From the NCBI RefSeq assembly GCF_000152905.1, contig NZ_AAMY01000005.1, forward strand, positions 96,265 to 160,264: a DNA stretch of 64,000 nt, read 5' to 3'. Origin of the DNA: Nitrobacter sp. Nb-311A. Its GTDB lineage: Bacteria; Pseudomonadota; Alphaproteobacteria; Rhizobiales; Xanthobacteraceae. Shown in pieces: positions 26,386 to 34,029 of this stretch (the stretch's first letter is position 1; each line of letters begins with the position of its first letter). Under the pieces are notes generated by a model. The model was not told where the DNA came from, ran no database searches, and saw only the letters and a program-made list of their open reading frames with translations. Both the position numbers and the translations under genes were made by a program.

Positions 26386-26706
26386 TCATATATCCCGCTC
26401 AAACTCCATGACGGCGTCGAGATTCTCTGGAGCGAGCTTTTCTTCCGCAACCCAGACATCTCCTTCGCGTTTAAGATCACCGGGGCAAACACGTCTGGCG
26501 TTGAGAGGTTCAAAGTCCGCCGGAAGTGTTCCTACACGGCGACCGCGGTGCATGACCGGGACACGTTCGATCCCCAGCCACTGGATGAGATTGCCAGCCC
26601 CAAATTGCGCCACGGCGTTTTCATCGAGCGTCACATAACGGCCGTCGTCTAACTGATACGTAACGGTCCCGCGCCTTTGGCCTTCTTTTCGTTCTATCTT
26701 TCTCAT
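26386..26706 (-). CDS. Hypothetical protein, possibly truncated by a stop codon
   Basis: I do not recognise this 106-residue protein. It reads MRKIERKEGQRRGTVTYQLD, then DGRYVTLDENAVAQFGAGNL, a GIERVPVMHRGRRVGTLPAD segment, and ends EEKLAPENLDAVMEFERDI. Charge pattern and codon use are coding-like. The ATG at 26706 is preceded by AGGATGGAGAG; an in-frame ATG at 26730 lacks a ribosome site. The same frame continues as plausible protein for 43 codons beyond the TGA, so this may be the front half of a longer gene. No domain could be named. Confidence 0.6.
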   Translation of the reverse strand: MRKIERKEGQRRGTVTYQLDDGRYVTLDENAVAQFGAGNLIQWLGIERVPVMHRGRRVGTLPADFEPLNARRVCPGDLKREGDVWVAEEKLAPENLDAVMEFERDI

Positions 26707-26730
26707 CTCTCCATCCTGCTTGGGGTGCAT

Positions 26731-27008
26731 CAGGACTAAGCCGCAAAGACGGTGGAAAGTTCTCGACTTTATTAGCTTTTCACATCGGCCTCATTCCTTC
26801 TCGGACCCGTGTCGTCCATGAAGACAGAGATGAAAAAGGCGCCATGGATCTGATTTGAAAGGAGTTGATGAAAATCCCGGAACCCCGGGTTGGGCCATCC
26901 CGAGTCTGGCAGGAATCGAGGGGGGCTCGAGACGGTCCGGTTCGTTGACTCAACGTCGCCGCGGCGTGTCGGTGAGTTGACTGACGGCGTGGCCGTCCGC
27001 ACTTCTCC
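26731..27008. other. Intergenic stretch with one tiny possible gene
   Basis: A 26-codon frame at 26868-26948 on the plus strand starts MKIPEPRVGPSRVWQESRGA behind AAAGGAG spaced three bases. It has no known relative and may be chance. The GC-rich hairpin-like CCCGGAACCCCGGG lies inside it. Nothing else was seen. Confidence 0.35.
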
Positions 27009-27242
27009 CTATCTCGATCCGATCGCCTCAATCTCTTCGTCGACAAGTTTTTTAAGCAGGTAGAGCGCTGTTTCTTCGTACGATAAATCCGGCAGTTTCT
27101 TGATCGCGGGGACTGCAGCCGTGAAGTTTTCTGGAAACAGACGGACCAAATCGTCGCTCTTATCGGCTTCATAGTCCGCGGTGTATAGCCGTCTTCTTCC
27201 CCGGTATTTGATGAGGCCAGTGATCTGGTCTTCGTTGCTCAT
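27009..27242 (-). CDS. Small hypothetical protein
   Basis: A 77-residue soluble, mixed-charge protein: MSNEDQITGLIKYRGRRRLY, ADYEADKSDDLVRLFPENFT, then AIKKLPDLSYEETALYLLKK and LVDEEIEAIGSR. The alternation of hydrophobic and charged residues looks like a real helical protein, but no family was recognised. It lies on the minus strand in a run of small genes without obvious operon partners. Confidence 0.6.
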   Translation of the reverse strand: MSNEDQITGLIKYRGRRRLYTADYEADKSDDLVRLFPENFTAAVPAIKKLPDLSYEETALYLLKKLVDEEIEAIGSR

Positions 27243-27556
27243 GGTCGTACCTTCCGTTCGGCTTGTCTCGGATCAATGATAACCTCCCTCGCTTGATGAT
27301 CTCAATGGCGTTTGCTCAATTGACCATCACTGACGGTTCGATGCCGTGGAAATGTTGGCCGGGCCGACTCCGTGGAGACTCTACGCGCGCGCTCTTCTTC
27401 CCGATTTCTTCGCTTGCGCTATCCCGAACGGAATCGGTTCGCTCATACTCTGTTTCGGCATCAGCCAAGTAACCGAACGAGTACCGAATGGGTGACGAGC
27501 AACCGGCCGCGCGCTCCAATGCGCGCGACCAGCTGAGCGATGTCAATGACTCGCGC
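27243..27556. other. Gene-free stretch
   Basis: These 314 bases lie between two small minus-strand genes. Short open frames exist on both strands but show neither a ribosome site nor protein-like composition. No repeat or hairpin of note was seen. Confidence 0.4.
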
Positions 27557-27796
27557 CTATCTCGTGTTTCTCTTCCTTCGCTGTTTCGAAAAATGATGGT
27601 TCATATGGTGGTCTTTGTAGGCATCCGTTCTCCCTGATCTGCTGACTCCCCTGGCGGTATTCGCCCCCTGCTCGCTGACAGTGGGCACGCCGCTATGCGG
27701 ATGAGCACCACCGTCGACGTTGTCAGCGAATGAGGCGGAAGCCGAACCAAAAGCCAGCCCGACAGCAAGGGCGGCTACTGCAATTGCGTTTTTCAT
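27557..27796 (-). CDS. Small secreted hypothetical protein
   Basis: From the ATG at 27796 (GGAGAG five bases upstream) comes a 79-residue protein with a clear Sec signal peptide, MKNAIAVAALAVGLAFGSAS ending ASFA, then a mature part rich in His, Ser and Arg (DNVDGGAHPHSGVPTVSEQG; a tail with KDHHMNHHFSKQRRKRNTR). The His-rich basic tail could bind metal or acidic polymer, but that is speculation. An ATG four codons upstream is less well placed. Family not recognised. Confidence 0.7.
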   Translation of the reverse strand: MKNAIAVAALAVGLAFGSASASFADNVDGGAHPHSGVPTVSEQGANTARGVSRSGRTDAYKDHHMNHHFSKQRRKRNTR

Positions 27797-28060
27797 CGTT
27801 CTCTCCAATGTTGGTCTCGCAGGGCAATATATAACTCCGACGCGCAGCGTTCCAGATTAGGTGCAAGTTTAGGCTAACGGCAGGTAGGGTTAAGGCGCGT
27901 GGGCGCTGGAGCTGCCCGGATTGGCCGATACCGATGGGCTTGGGACAGAATTTGATCTGGTGGGGGAAGCTCCCGCAATCGTGGACTTGCAGCACGGCCA
28001 TGCGGGACGTTTTCGTGTGCCTGTTGATCGGAGGTAGGGGGAGCGCAGCCGAGAAGTTTC

Positions 28061-28145
28061 TGGTGCCCCTGGCCGGAATCGAACCAGCACTCCTTGCGGA
28101 ACTCGATTTTGAGTCGAGCGCGTCTACCAGTTCCGCCACAGGGGC
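28061..28145 (-). tRNA. tRNA-Leu (anticodon CAA)
   Basis: On the minus strand the sequence begins GCCCCTGTGGCGGAACTGGT and ends in an encoded CCA. The acceptor stem GCCCCTG pairs with CAGGGGC, the anticodon stem-loop is CTCGA-CTCAAAA-TCGAG giving anticodon CAA, the variable arm is long as in class II tRNAs, and the T arm has GGTTCGATTCC. The 3' CCA is at 28061-28063. Confidence 0.95.
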
Positions 28146-28331
28146 ATTCGCGAGTCCCATGCCGATGCGGCGGTGGTCTTGCGAAGCGGGGCGGACTATA
28201 GCTGCCGATCCCGGTCGGTCAACCCGGCGCGACAGGCGCACCGCTACAAGGGGGGCATTGGCCCTCGAAACACTCCTGTCAAAGGCCGCAGGTTAAGGGA
28301 TGCAGGCTCGACAGCGGCGAGCCTCGCAGGC

Positions 28332-28440
28332 TATAGCCTCTTCGAGCGAAGCGTATCCTCGGGCTTGACCCAGGATTGACACCGGTTCGCATGAAGAAAA
28401 CGTGTCAGAACAAAATCATAGTGCTTCGTTTCTGATTTTC
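28332..28440 (+). repeat. Dispersed intergenic repeat, copy 3 (longer form)
   Basis: Contains TATAGCCTCTTCGAGCGAAG, an insert around CCTCGGGCTTGACCCAGGAT, then CACCGGTTCGCATGAAGAAA and ACGTGTCAGAACAAAATCAT. The insert has a near copy in the fragment at 52349. It fills much of the 329-base gap between the tRNA and dsbB. Confidence 0.7.
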
Positions 28441-28474
28441 TCAGGCGCGAAAAAGCGTTTCGCCGGAGGAAGCC

Positions 28475-29017
28475 GTGGCCCTTGATGCTGTCGTGAAATC
28501 CACCTCCGGACCCGGTAACCGAAAAATCGCCTTCGCGGCGGCGCTGGCCGTGGCCTTCATCGCTACGGCGACAATTGCAGGCGCATGGTTTTTTCAGCTC
28601 GTGCTGGAGATCCTGCCGTGTCCGCTCTGTCTGGAGCAGCGCTATGCCTATTATTTCGCGGTGCCATTTGGCCTGCTCGTGGCATTTGCCATCGCGAAGG
28701 GCGCGCCACGTTGTCTCATCATACCCCCACTCGCCGTTCTCGTGCTGGTGGCGCTGGGCAACGCGGGGCTCGGCGCCTATCATGCCGGGGTGGAATGGGG
28801 CTTCTGGCTGGGGCCGATCGAGTGCAGCGGAACGGTGCTCGATCTGGGCAAGGGAAGCCTGCTTGAGAATCTCGACAGGGTGAAGGTCGTGCGTTGCGAC
28901 GAGGTGCAGTGGCGGTTCCTCGGCCTGTCGCTCGCTGGCTATAACGCGCTGATTTCGCTGCTGATGGCGGCAATCGCCGGATGGGGGATCGCGGCGTTGG
29001 CAGGCAAGGTCAGGTAA
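28475..29017 (+). CDS. dsbB: Disulfide bond formation protein B
   Basis: A 180-residue inner-membrane protein with four helices that re-oxidises periplasmic thiol oxidases and passes electrons to quinone. The first cysteine pair is C49-P-L-C52 in ILPCPLCLEQRYAYY; the second pair lies in the periplasmic loop around GPIECSGT and VVRCDEVQW. The GTG start at 28475 follows GGAGG at six bases. A DsbA-like gene lies 1.1 kb downstream, the likely kind of partner. Confidence 0.9.
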   Translation: MALDAVVKSTSGPGNRKIAFAAALAVAFIATATIAGAWFFQLVLEILPCPLCLEQRYAYYFAVPFGLLVAFAIAKGAPRCLIIPPLAVLVLVALGNAGLGAYHAGVEWGFWLGPIECSGTVLDLGKGSLLENLDRVKVVRCDEVQWRFLGLSLAGYNALISLLMAAIAGWGIAALAGKVR

Positions 29018-29166
29018 ACTCTGGGCAGATGGTCTTGGCTGGCGGGATGAGGTTGTAGCGGCTTTTCGCCGGCATCCTCTCATCTCATCGCGCCTTAGCG
29101 GACCAGCCACCAGCATACGCCGCTTCGCCTGCGTTCGATCGTTCTATCAGGTCTCGGATGGCAAGC

Positions 29167-29207
29167 CCGATAGTGTCGCAGCTTGGTTGACCAGGCGACA
29201 CTATCGG
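29167..29207. terminator. 13-base perfect inverted repeat between dsbB and psiF
   Basis: CCGATAGTGTCGC (29167-29179) pairs perfectly with GCGACACTATCGG (29195-29207) across 15 bases. It lies between the convergent dsbB and psiF genes, where a shared terminator is expected, but it lacks a U-run on either strand. Confidence 0.55.
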
Positions 29208-29217
29208 ACGAGCGGGA

Positions 29218-29472
29218 TCAGTTCGGCTTGGCCGCGTTCGCCTTGCACTCGGCGAGGAATTTCTTGCGTTCCTTGCCGTGCAGGCTCTTGGCGTTGGCCT
29301 CTTTCGAGCATTCCAGCGAAGCTGCGGTGCGCGGCTTCTGGGCCTTCTTGGCGGCGGGCGCCATCTTCGAAGCCGGCGCGGGCGTCTCTGGCGCGGGGGC
29401 TTGGGCGAAAGCCGTTCCGCCAAGGAGCAGTGATGCCGCGACGACCGCTATGACGCGGGGAAACATGGTCAT
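29218..29472 (-). CDS. PsiF-repeat secreted protein
   Basis: An 84-residue protein with a Sec signal peptide, MTMFPRVIAVVAASLLLGGT ending AFA, a Pro/Ala linker, and a C-terminal PsiF-type repeat: ECSKEANAKSLHGKERKKFL followed by AECKA. PsiF is a phosphate-starvation-inducible periplasmic protein of unknown function in E. coli; here only one repeat is present. GAGGG lies six bases before the start. Confidence 0.8.
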   Translation of the reverse strand: MTMFPRVIAVVAASLLLGGTAFAQAPAPETPAPASKMAPAAKKAQKPRTAASLECSKEANAKSLHGKERKKFLAECKANAAKPN

Positions 29473-29653
29473 GGGAATCCCTCAGGTTGATGACGGCCGC
29501 ACCATCGCGGAGGCGAGCTGAACAATGGCTGAACGGCATCGGGCCGATCTGAACATGAGGCTTTTTTGAGTGCCGGTTCGGGCTCGGCGTTGAAACGGCT
29601 GGCGGCAACGCTAGGATGTCGGCCCATCCTTGATGTCCCGGAAAGACAGACAC

Positions 29654-30094
29654 ATGACATGTTATTTGAAATTGCTTGGCGCCGTGACGGCGGCCGGTCT
29701 GGTTGCGCTTTCGGCGCTGCCCGCCAAGGCGTTGACCGCGCAGGAGTGCAGCGCAAAGTATCAGGCCGCCAAATCAGCGGGCACGCTCGACGGTCAGAAA
29801 TGGAACGACTTCCGCAAGGCTCATTGCGGAGCGGCGGCGCCGACGGCCCCGGAGGCAGCCGAAACGTCCGCGCCCAAGACCGCAAATCCTTCGGCCGCGT
29901 CAGCGGGCAACGCGGTTTTCCCCTCGCCGGTGTCGTCGAAATATGCCAGCGAACCTGCTGGCAAGGCGCGCAGGCACACCTGCCTCGATCAATACAGGGC
30001 CAACAAAACCAGCAACTCGAATGGCGGGTTGAAATGGATCATGAAGGGCGGCGGCTATTACAGCGAATGCAGCAAGCGGCTCAAGGGGGTCTGA
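29654..30094 (+). CDS. Secreted hypothetical protein with Cys motifs
   Basis: A 146-residue protein with a signal peptide (MTCYLKLLGAVTAAGLVALS ending PAKA), then a short domain LTAQECSAKYQAAKSAGTLD, with GQKWNDFRKAHCG, that resembles the PsiF-like Cys/Lys pattern of its neighbour. A Pro/Ala linker follows, then a C-terminal part with RHTCLDQYRANKTSN and GGYYSECSKRLKG. Four mature cysteines suggest disulfides, fitting the dsb genes on both sides. The ATG at 29654 follows GGAAAG. The family is known to me only as hypothetical. Confidence 0.75.
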   Translation: MTCYLKLLGAVTAAGLVALSALPAKALTAQECSAKYQAAKSAGTLDGQKWNDFRKAHCGAAAPTAPEAAETSAPKTANPSAASAGNAVFPSPVSSKYASEPAGKARRHTCLDQYRANKTSNSNGGLKWIMKGGGYYSECSKRLKGV

Positions 30095-30127
30095 TCGATC
30101 GTGCCGCAATCGCACGAGAGGCCCAGC

Positions 30128-30769
30128 ATGCCGACAAGACGCGGGTTGCTGCGAGTCTTCGGCGTAGGAGCGGTTTCGGCGGGTCTGACGTGCGCGCCGA
30201 CGCTTGCCGAAGCTTCTGACGAAGTTCTGACTGAAGCTCAGGTGTTGCGCGATCAAGAGATTCCGGCGGCGGGCAACGCGCACGGCGACATCACGATCGT
30301 CGAGTATTTCGATTACAACTGTTCCTATTGCCGCAAGCTCGCGCCGGAGCTCGCGCAGGTGGTGCACGACGACGGCAAGGTCCGGCTGATTTTCAAGGAT
30401 TGGCCGATCCTCGGTCCCGTCTCCGTCTATGCGTCGCGTCTGGCGCTGGCGTCCAAGTATCAGGGTAAGTTCATTGTCGCGCACCAGGCCCTGATCAGTA
30501 CGGGTTCACGTTTGACCGAGTCGCGCGTTCGCCAACTGCTGGCGGATGCGAAGATCGACGTCGATCGCGCGCTCAAGGACATGACCGCCAATGCCGGCGC
30601 GATCGGCTCCATCCTGAAGCGTAACAACGATCAGGCGATTGCCTTCGGGTTCAACGGGACGCCTTCGTTTATTATCGGCAAATTCCGTGTGCCGGGCGTA
30701 TTGACCAAGATGCAGTTCGGCCAGGCCATCGCGGATGCGCGCAAGGCGGCCGCCGCGAAGACAAGGTGA
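30128..30769 (+). CDS. DsbA/ScsC-family periplasmic thiol oxidoreductase
   Basis: A 213-residue protein with an N-terminal leader MPTRRGLLRVFGVGAVSAGL, which has a twin-Arg pair and may use the Tat or Sec route. It is followed by a DsbA fold: EYFDYNCSYCRKLAPELAQV with the C-x-x-C active site CSYC, and the cis-Pro loop GFNGTPSFIIGKF. The start at 30128 follows GAGAGG; a GTG at 30101 is possible. It starts 33 bases after the secreted Cys protein and could act on it. Confidence 0.88.
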   Translation: MPTRRGLLRVFGVGAVSAGLTCAPTLAEASDEVLTEAQVLRDQEIPAAGNAHGDITIVEYFDYNCSYCRKLAPELAQVVHDDGKVRLIFKDWPILGPVSVYASRLALASKYQGKFIVAHQALISTGSRLTESRVRQLLADAKIDVDRALKDMTANAGAIGSILKRNNDQAIAFGFNGTPSFIIGKFRVPGVLTKMQFGQAIADARKAAAAKTR

Positions 30770-30777
30770 GGTGCACG

Positions 30778-30860
30778 CATTTTCCGGTGAAGTGGATACG
30801 GCTCGCCGGCCGGAAGCGCCGCGCCGGCATATCAAAACAGAGTTTGCTTCAACGCAGTTG
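30778..30860 (+). repeat. Degenerate dispersed repeat
   Basis: TTTCCGGTGAAGTGGATACGGCTCGCC resembles the start of the dispersed element seen at 20949, but the rest has diverged. Listed as a probable decayed copy. Confidence 0.35.
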
Positions 30861-30894
30861 AATCTGATTTGAGCGTGGCGTCAGGTCCGCCGGC

Positions 30895-31317
30895 TCATGT
30901 CACGTTCGTGGAAGCCTGCGGCGGCCACGGCCGGTCAGGTCGATAGAACACCGCAATTTTCAGGCTTTCAGCGATGCGTTCGGCCTTTTCCATGAAGGCG
31001 GCGCGGATCGGCTCACCGCACAGTTCGCGGCAGGTCTCGTCGAAGAGTGCAAGCCATTGGGTGAACAGCTCCGGCCTCATGCCTGGTATCACCATGTGTT
31101 TCATCATGGGATTGCCCTTGTAGCGGCCGGTGGTCAGCATCACCGATGACCAGAACGCGTACATCTTCTCAAGATGGTGGGGCCAATTATCCTTGATCTT
31201 GTTCTCGAAAACCGGCCCCAGCTCAGAATCGGCGCGCACCTTCGTATAAAAGGCGTCGACGAGCTGGCGGATGCCGGCCTCGGTTACGTGATCCATTTTG
31301 TCGGGCATGAGCGTCAT
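30895..31317 (-). CDS. Group III truncated haemoglobin
   Basis: A 140-residue globin with the group III pattern: IRQLVDAFYTKVRADSELGP containing the B10 Tyr, WPHHLEKMYAFWSSVML in the E helix, and a KHMVIPGMRPELFTQWLALF stretch with the proximal His region, ending in CRELCGEP and ESL. Such proteins bind O2 or NO. The ATG at 31317 overlaps the stop of the small membrane protein gene by four bases, so both are made from one message. nsrR, an NO sensor gene, is divergent, suggesting a role in NO detoxification. Confidence 0.9.
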   Translation of the reverse strand: MTLMPDKMDHVTEAGIRQLVDAFYTKVRADSELGPVFENKIKDNWPHHLEKMYAFWSSVMLTTGRYKGNPMMKHMVIPGMRPELFTQWLALFDETCRELCGEPIRAAFMEKAERIAESLKIAVFYRPDRPWPPQASTNVT

Positions 31318-31496
31318 GCGAGAAAGGCCATTAGAATGACCCCGGCCACTGTCCAAATCAATGAGTTTACCAACATGCGGACCAGGTGGGAATAATCCCC
31401 GGAGTTATTTCGGATTCCGAGCGCGTTGCAGACGACGGTCCCCGGTAGCAAAAAAGGCTTTGCGACGGTGTCGCTGATCGTGGCGTTCTCGCTCAT
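31314..31496 (-). CDS. 60-residue membrane protein coupled to the haemoglobin
   Basis: I do not recognise this protein. It reads MSENATISDTVAKPFLLPGT, then VVCNALGIRNNSGDYSHLVR, then a single C-terminal helix MLVNSLIWTVAGVILMAFLA. The ATG at 31496 follows AAAGGA at seven bases; upstream in-frame starts would reach into the operator. The TGA overlaps the globin ATG. It may anchor or assist the haemoglobin at the membrane, which is inference from coupling only. Confidence 0.75.
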   Translation of the reverse strand: MSENATISDTVAKPFLLPGTVVCNALGIRNNSGDYSHLVRMLVNSLIWTVAGVILMAFLA

Positions 31497-31542
31497 AAAA
31501 CGATCCTTTGCAGAAGTCCGCATCTCTATACATCCGCGGTTG

Positions 31543-31575
31543 CGTAAAAGCAATATATGAAATATAGCTTTTACG
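31543..31575. promoter_or_regulatory. Large palindrome between nsrR and globin operon
   Basis: CGTAAAAGC (31543-31551) is repeated inverted as GCTTTTACG (31567-31575) around an AT-rich 15-base centre with AATATAT/AAATATA. It lies midway between the divergent nsrR and globin units, a natural place for NsrR to act on both. A second short pair CGTGA/TCACG lies at 31574-31588. Confidence 0.5.
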
Positions 31576-31599
31576 TGATCGCTTTCACGGGAAACATGC

Positions 31600-32052
31600 A
31601 TGCGCCTCACCACCTATTCGGATTACGCGTTGCGGGTGCTGATGTATCTCGCACTCAAGTCCGATGGGCTGTCGACGATCGCAGAGATAGCCGGAAGCTA
31701 TGACGTTTCCGAAGCTCACTTGATGAAGGTGGTTCACCAGCTGGGAGTAGCGGGATATATCGAAACCGTGCGCGGCCGCGGCGGCGGATTGCGCCTCGCC
31801 AAGCCCGCCGAGGCGATCAGACTGGCAGAGGTCATTCGTACGACTGAGCCGGATATGGCGATCGTGTCGTGCTTGAAGCCGCTTAACGCGCCCTGCATGA
31901 TCAACCCTAGCTGTGTGCTCAAGCGCGCATTGGAGCGGGCGCAGCAAGCTTTCATGGAGGTTCTGGAAGGATATACGCTGGCCGATCTCACAGCTCCCCG
32001 TGCCCGTCTTTCCAGTCTGCTCGGCATCGCTTCAAACGCCTCAATGCGATAG
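31600..32052 (+). CDS. nsrR: Rrf2-family NO-sensing repressor NsrR
   Basis: A 150-residue Rrf2 regulator starting MRLTTYSDYALRVLMYLALK. The helix-turn-helix is around TIAEIAGSYDVSEAHLMKVV, the wing has RGRGGGLRLA, and three cysteines C91, C99 and C105 sit in CLKPLNAPCMINPSC, the cluster-binding motif of NsrR; Asp8, a known fourth ligand region, is present. NsrR loses repression when NO attacks its [4Fe-4S] or [2Fe-2S] cluster. Position next to a haemoglobin supports this over IscR, whose spacing differs. Confidence 0.9.
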   Translation: MRLTTYSDYALRVLMYLALKSDGLSTIAEIAGSYDVSEAHLMKVVHQLGVAGYIETVRGRGGGLRLAKPAEAIRLAEVIRTTEPDMAIVSCLKPLNAPCMINPSCVLKRALERAQQAFMEVLEGYTLADLTAPRARLSSLLGIASNASMR

Positions 32053-32066
32053 ACGTCACGTCGGGC

Positions 32067-33038
32067 TCAGTGAAGTCTGGGCTTCTTCAGCATCAGGGCG
32101 CGGTCTATGGATGTGACCACGACGTCGAAGGTATCCCCCTCGCGATGGAGCGTCAGCGGCACGTCGACGCCTGCGGAACCCAGCGCCCACAATTTTCGAT
32201 AGAACTGGGCCGCGTCCGACACCTTTTCTCCTTTCACCGCGAGGATGGCGTCGCCTGCGCGCAGTTCGGCGCGGTCTGCCGGTCCTTTCGGCGCGATGCC
32301 AACGGCGACCACCCTGCCTTCAATCTCGGCGGTGTATATGCCGAGCCAGGGTCGGGCTGGCCTGTTGACCCGCCCAAACTTCCGGAGGTCGTCGAGAACG
32401 GGCTTCAGCAGATCGACCGGCACGTTCATGTTGAGATGCCGGTTGCGGCGGGCGTCCTCCCGTTCGAGCTGTAGTGAACCGATCCCGATCAGTTCGCCCG
32501 CTGCCGAGATCAGGCCGGTGCCGCCCCAATTGGGATGCGCCGGGCAAGTGAAGATGGCTTCGTCGATAAGGTATTCCCAGTAGCCGGCGAATTCCTCCTT
32601 TGAAATGATCTGGCCGGCGAGTGAACGAGACCGTCCGCCAACTCCGGCGACCACGACCGGGTCATTGACTCTGGCGGCGGCCGACGAGCCTAGCGGCAGC
32701 GGTTCAAGATCGAGATCACCGAGTGCCTGTACCAGGCCGAAGCCGCTTTCCCGATCGACGCCAACCGTGTCCGCCTGCATCACGCGGCCGTCCGCAAGGT
32801 GCAGCCATACGGTTTCCGCCTCGGTGATGACATAGCCAATCGTCAGAACGAGGCCATCGTCGATGACGACGCCGTTGCCGGCGCGCTCGATGCCGAGCGT
32901 GTCCGCGGTGAGGGCGTCGGGCGGAACAAAGGAATGCAGTCCGACGACGGCGGATAGCGCGCGGTCCAGATCGAAGAGGTAGTCTTCGGGGCGCGGCTGC
33001 GCGGAGCTTGGCACCTTCCATTCGGTCAATGAAGCCAT
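32067..33038 (-). CDS. Trypsin-like (S1C) protease homologue with PDZ, triad lost
   Basis: A 323-residue protein with the DegP/HtrA layout: a trypsin-like domain (about 25-195) and one PDZ domain (about 225-315; APKGPADRAELRAGDAILAV). All three catalytic positions are replaced: His by Tyr69 (LVLTIGYVI for LTNYHVV), Asp by Gly99 (DRESGFGLV) and Ser by Gly172 (NWGGTGL for GNSGGPL). No signal peptide is visible. The ATG at 33038 follows GGAGAA at five bases. It is therefore likely a binding or scaffold protein rather than an enzyme. It converges with nsrR, 14 bases apart. Confidence 0.85.
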   Translation of the reverse strand: MASLTEWKVPSSAQPRPEDYLFDLDRALSAVVGLHSFVPPDALTADTLGIERAGNGVVIDDGLVLTIGYVITEAETVWLHLADGRVMQADTVGVDRESGFGLVQALGDLDLEPLPLGSSAAARVNDPVVVAGVGGRSRSLAGQIISKEEFAGYWEYLIDEAIFTCPAHPNWGGTGLISAAGELIGIGSLQLEREDARRNRHLNMNVPVDLLKPVLDDLRKFGRVNRPARPWLGIYTAEIEGRVVAVGIAPKGPADRAELRAGDAILAVKGEKVSDAAQFYRKLWALGSAGVDVPLTLHREGDTFDVVVTSIDRALMLKKPRLH

Positions 33039-33167
33039 GCGGATTCTCCGTGCGGTGCGTGCGGACGGCCGTTCACAGGCATCAGAAGACTGCAGCAATT
33101 AGCTTGCGCGAGCAATCAGCTTATGCGCCCGGCGTCCTCGCTGGAAGCAGCATGACGACGTTGTGAC

Positions 33168-33725
33168 TTAAGGATCGAGTTCGGTATCCCAATAGAGATA
33201 GTCCAGCCAACTGTCGTGCAGATAGTTCGGCGGAAACAACCTGCCGTTCCGGTGCAGCTGATGCACGGTCGGTGCGAAGGGTGCCTGGCGCGGGAACATC
33301 CCGGCCTGTTGTGGCGTCAGGTTTCCCTTACGCAAATTGCAGGGTGAGCAGGCCGCGACGACGTTGTCCCAGGTGGTCTGACCGCCTTTGCTGCGCGGAA
33401 TGATGTGGTCGAAGGTGAGATCCTCGACAGCCGTGCAGTACTGACACATGAACCTGTCGCGCAGGAAGACATTGAAGCGGGTGAAGGCGGGGTGGGTCGA
33501 TGGCTTGACGAAGGACTTCAACGATACCACGCTCGGAAGCTGTATTTCGAACGAGGGACTGCGCACCGCCCGGTCGTAGCGTTCGACGATGTTGACGCGA
33601 TCGAGGAACACCGCCTTGATCGCATCCTGCCACGACCAAAGAGACAGCGGATAGTAACTCAGCGGCCGGAAATCTGCGTTCAGGACCAGCACCGGCCAGC
33701 CGCCCTGTGAGACATGCGCGTTCAA
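33168..33725 (-). CDS. HNH endonuclease family protein
   Basis: A 185-residue HNH protein. The nuclease core has FLRDRFMCQYCTAVEDLTFD, then HIIPRSKGGQTTWDNVVAAC and PCNLRKG, giving two C-x-x-C zinc ligands and the H-N-H residues. The N-terminus NAHVSQGGWPVLVLNADFRP is typical of a housekeeping HNH family of alphaproteobacteria with unknown role. The start is a TTG at 33725, preceded by GGAGG at six bases; the longer frame from 33788 lacks such a site. Confidence 0.88.
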   Translation of the reverse strand: MNAHVSQGGWPVLVLNADFRPLSYYPLSLWSWQDAIKAVFLDRVNIVERYDRAVRSPSFEIQLPSVVSLKSFVKPSTHPAFTRFNVFLRDRFMCQYCTAVEDLTFDHIIPRSKGGQTTWDNVVAACSPCNLRKGNLTPQQAGMFPRQAPFAPTVHQLHRNGRLFPPNYLHDSWLDYLYWDTELDP

Positions 33726-34029
33726 ATAGCGCCTCCAGAGCACTTTCCCGGCAAAGAGAACGCCGGTTGCCGCGGAAAATGCATCCAATATCTACGAGTG
33801 AGCGCACTCTGATCGCAAAACCGGCACTTTCGCGGAGCGCGCTCCAGTTCCATGTCTGGCCGCATCGGCCTTGAACGGCATACTACAGGCAGCGTGACGG
33901 GATTGTGAAGAGCGCAAGTCCTGCTTTCTGCCGGGCGACGCCTGTCGGCCGGTTGGGATATTCACCACCCCACGATGACGTTTGAGTGCGCGGGTGGTCC
34001 TCGGAGGACGGCGAGATGTTGCGGAATCG
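33726..34029. other. Gene-free stretch
   Basis: About 300 bases between the HNH gene start and the end of a hybrid kinase gene, both on the minus strand. It should contain the HNH promoter; no clear element or repeat was identified. Confidence 0.4.
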
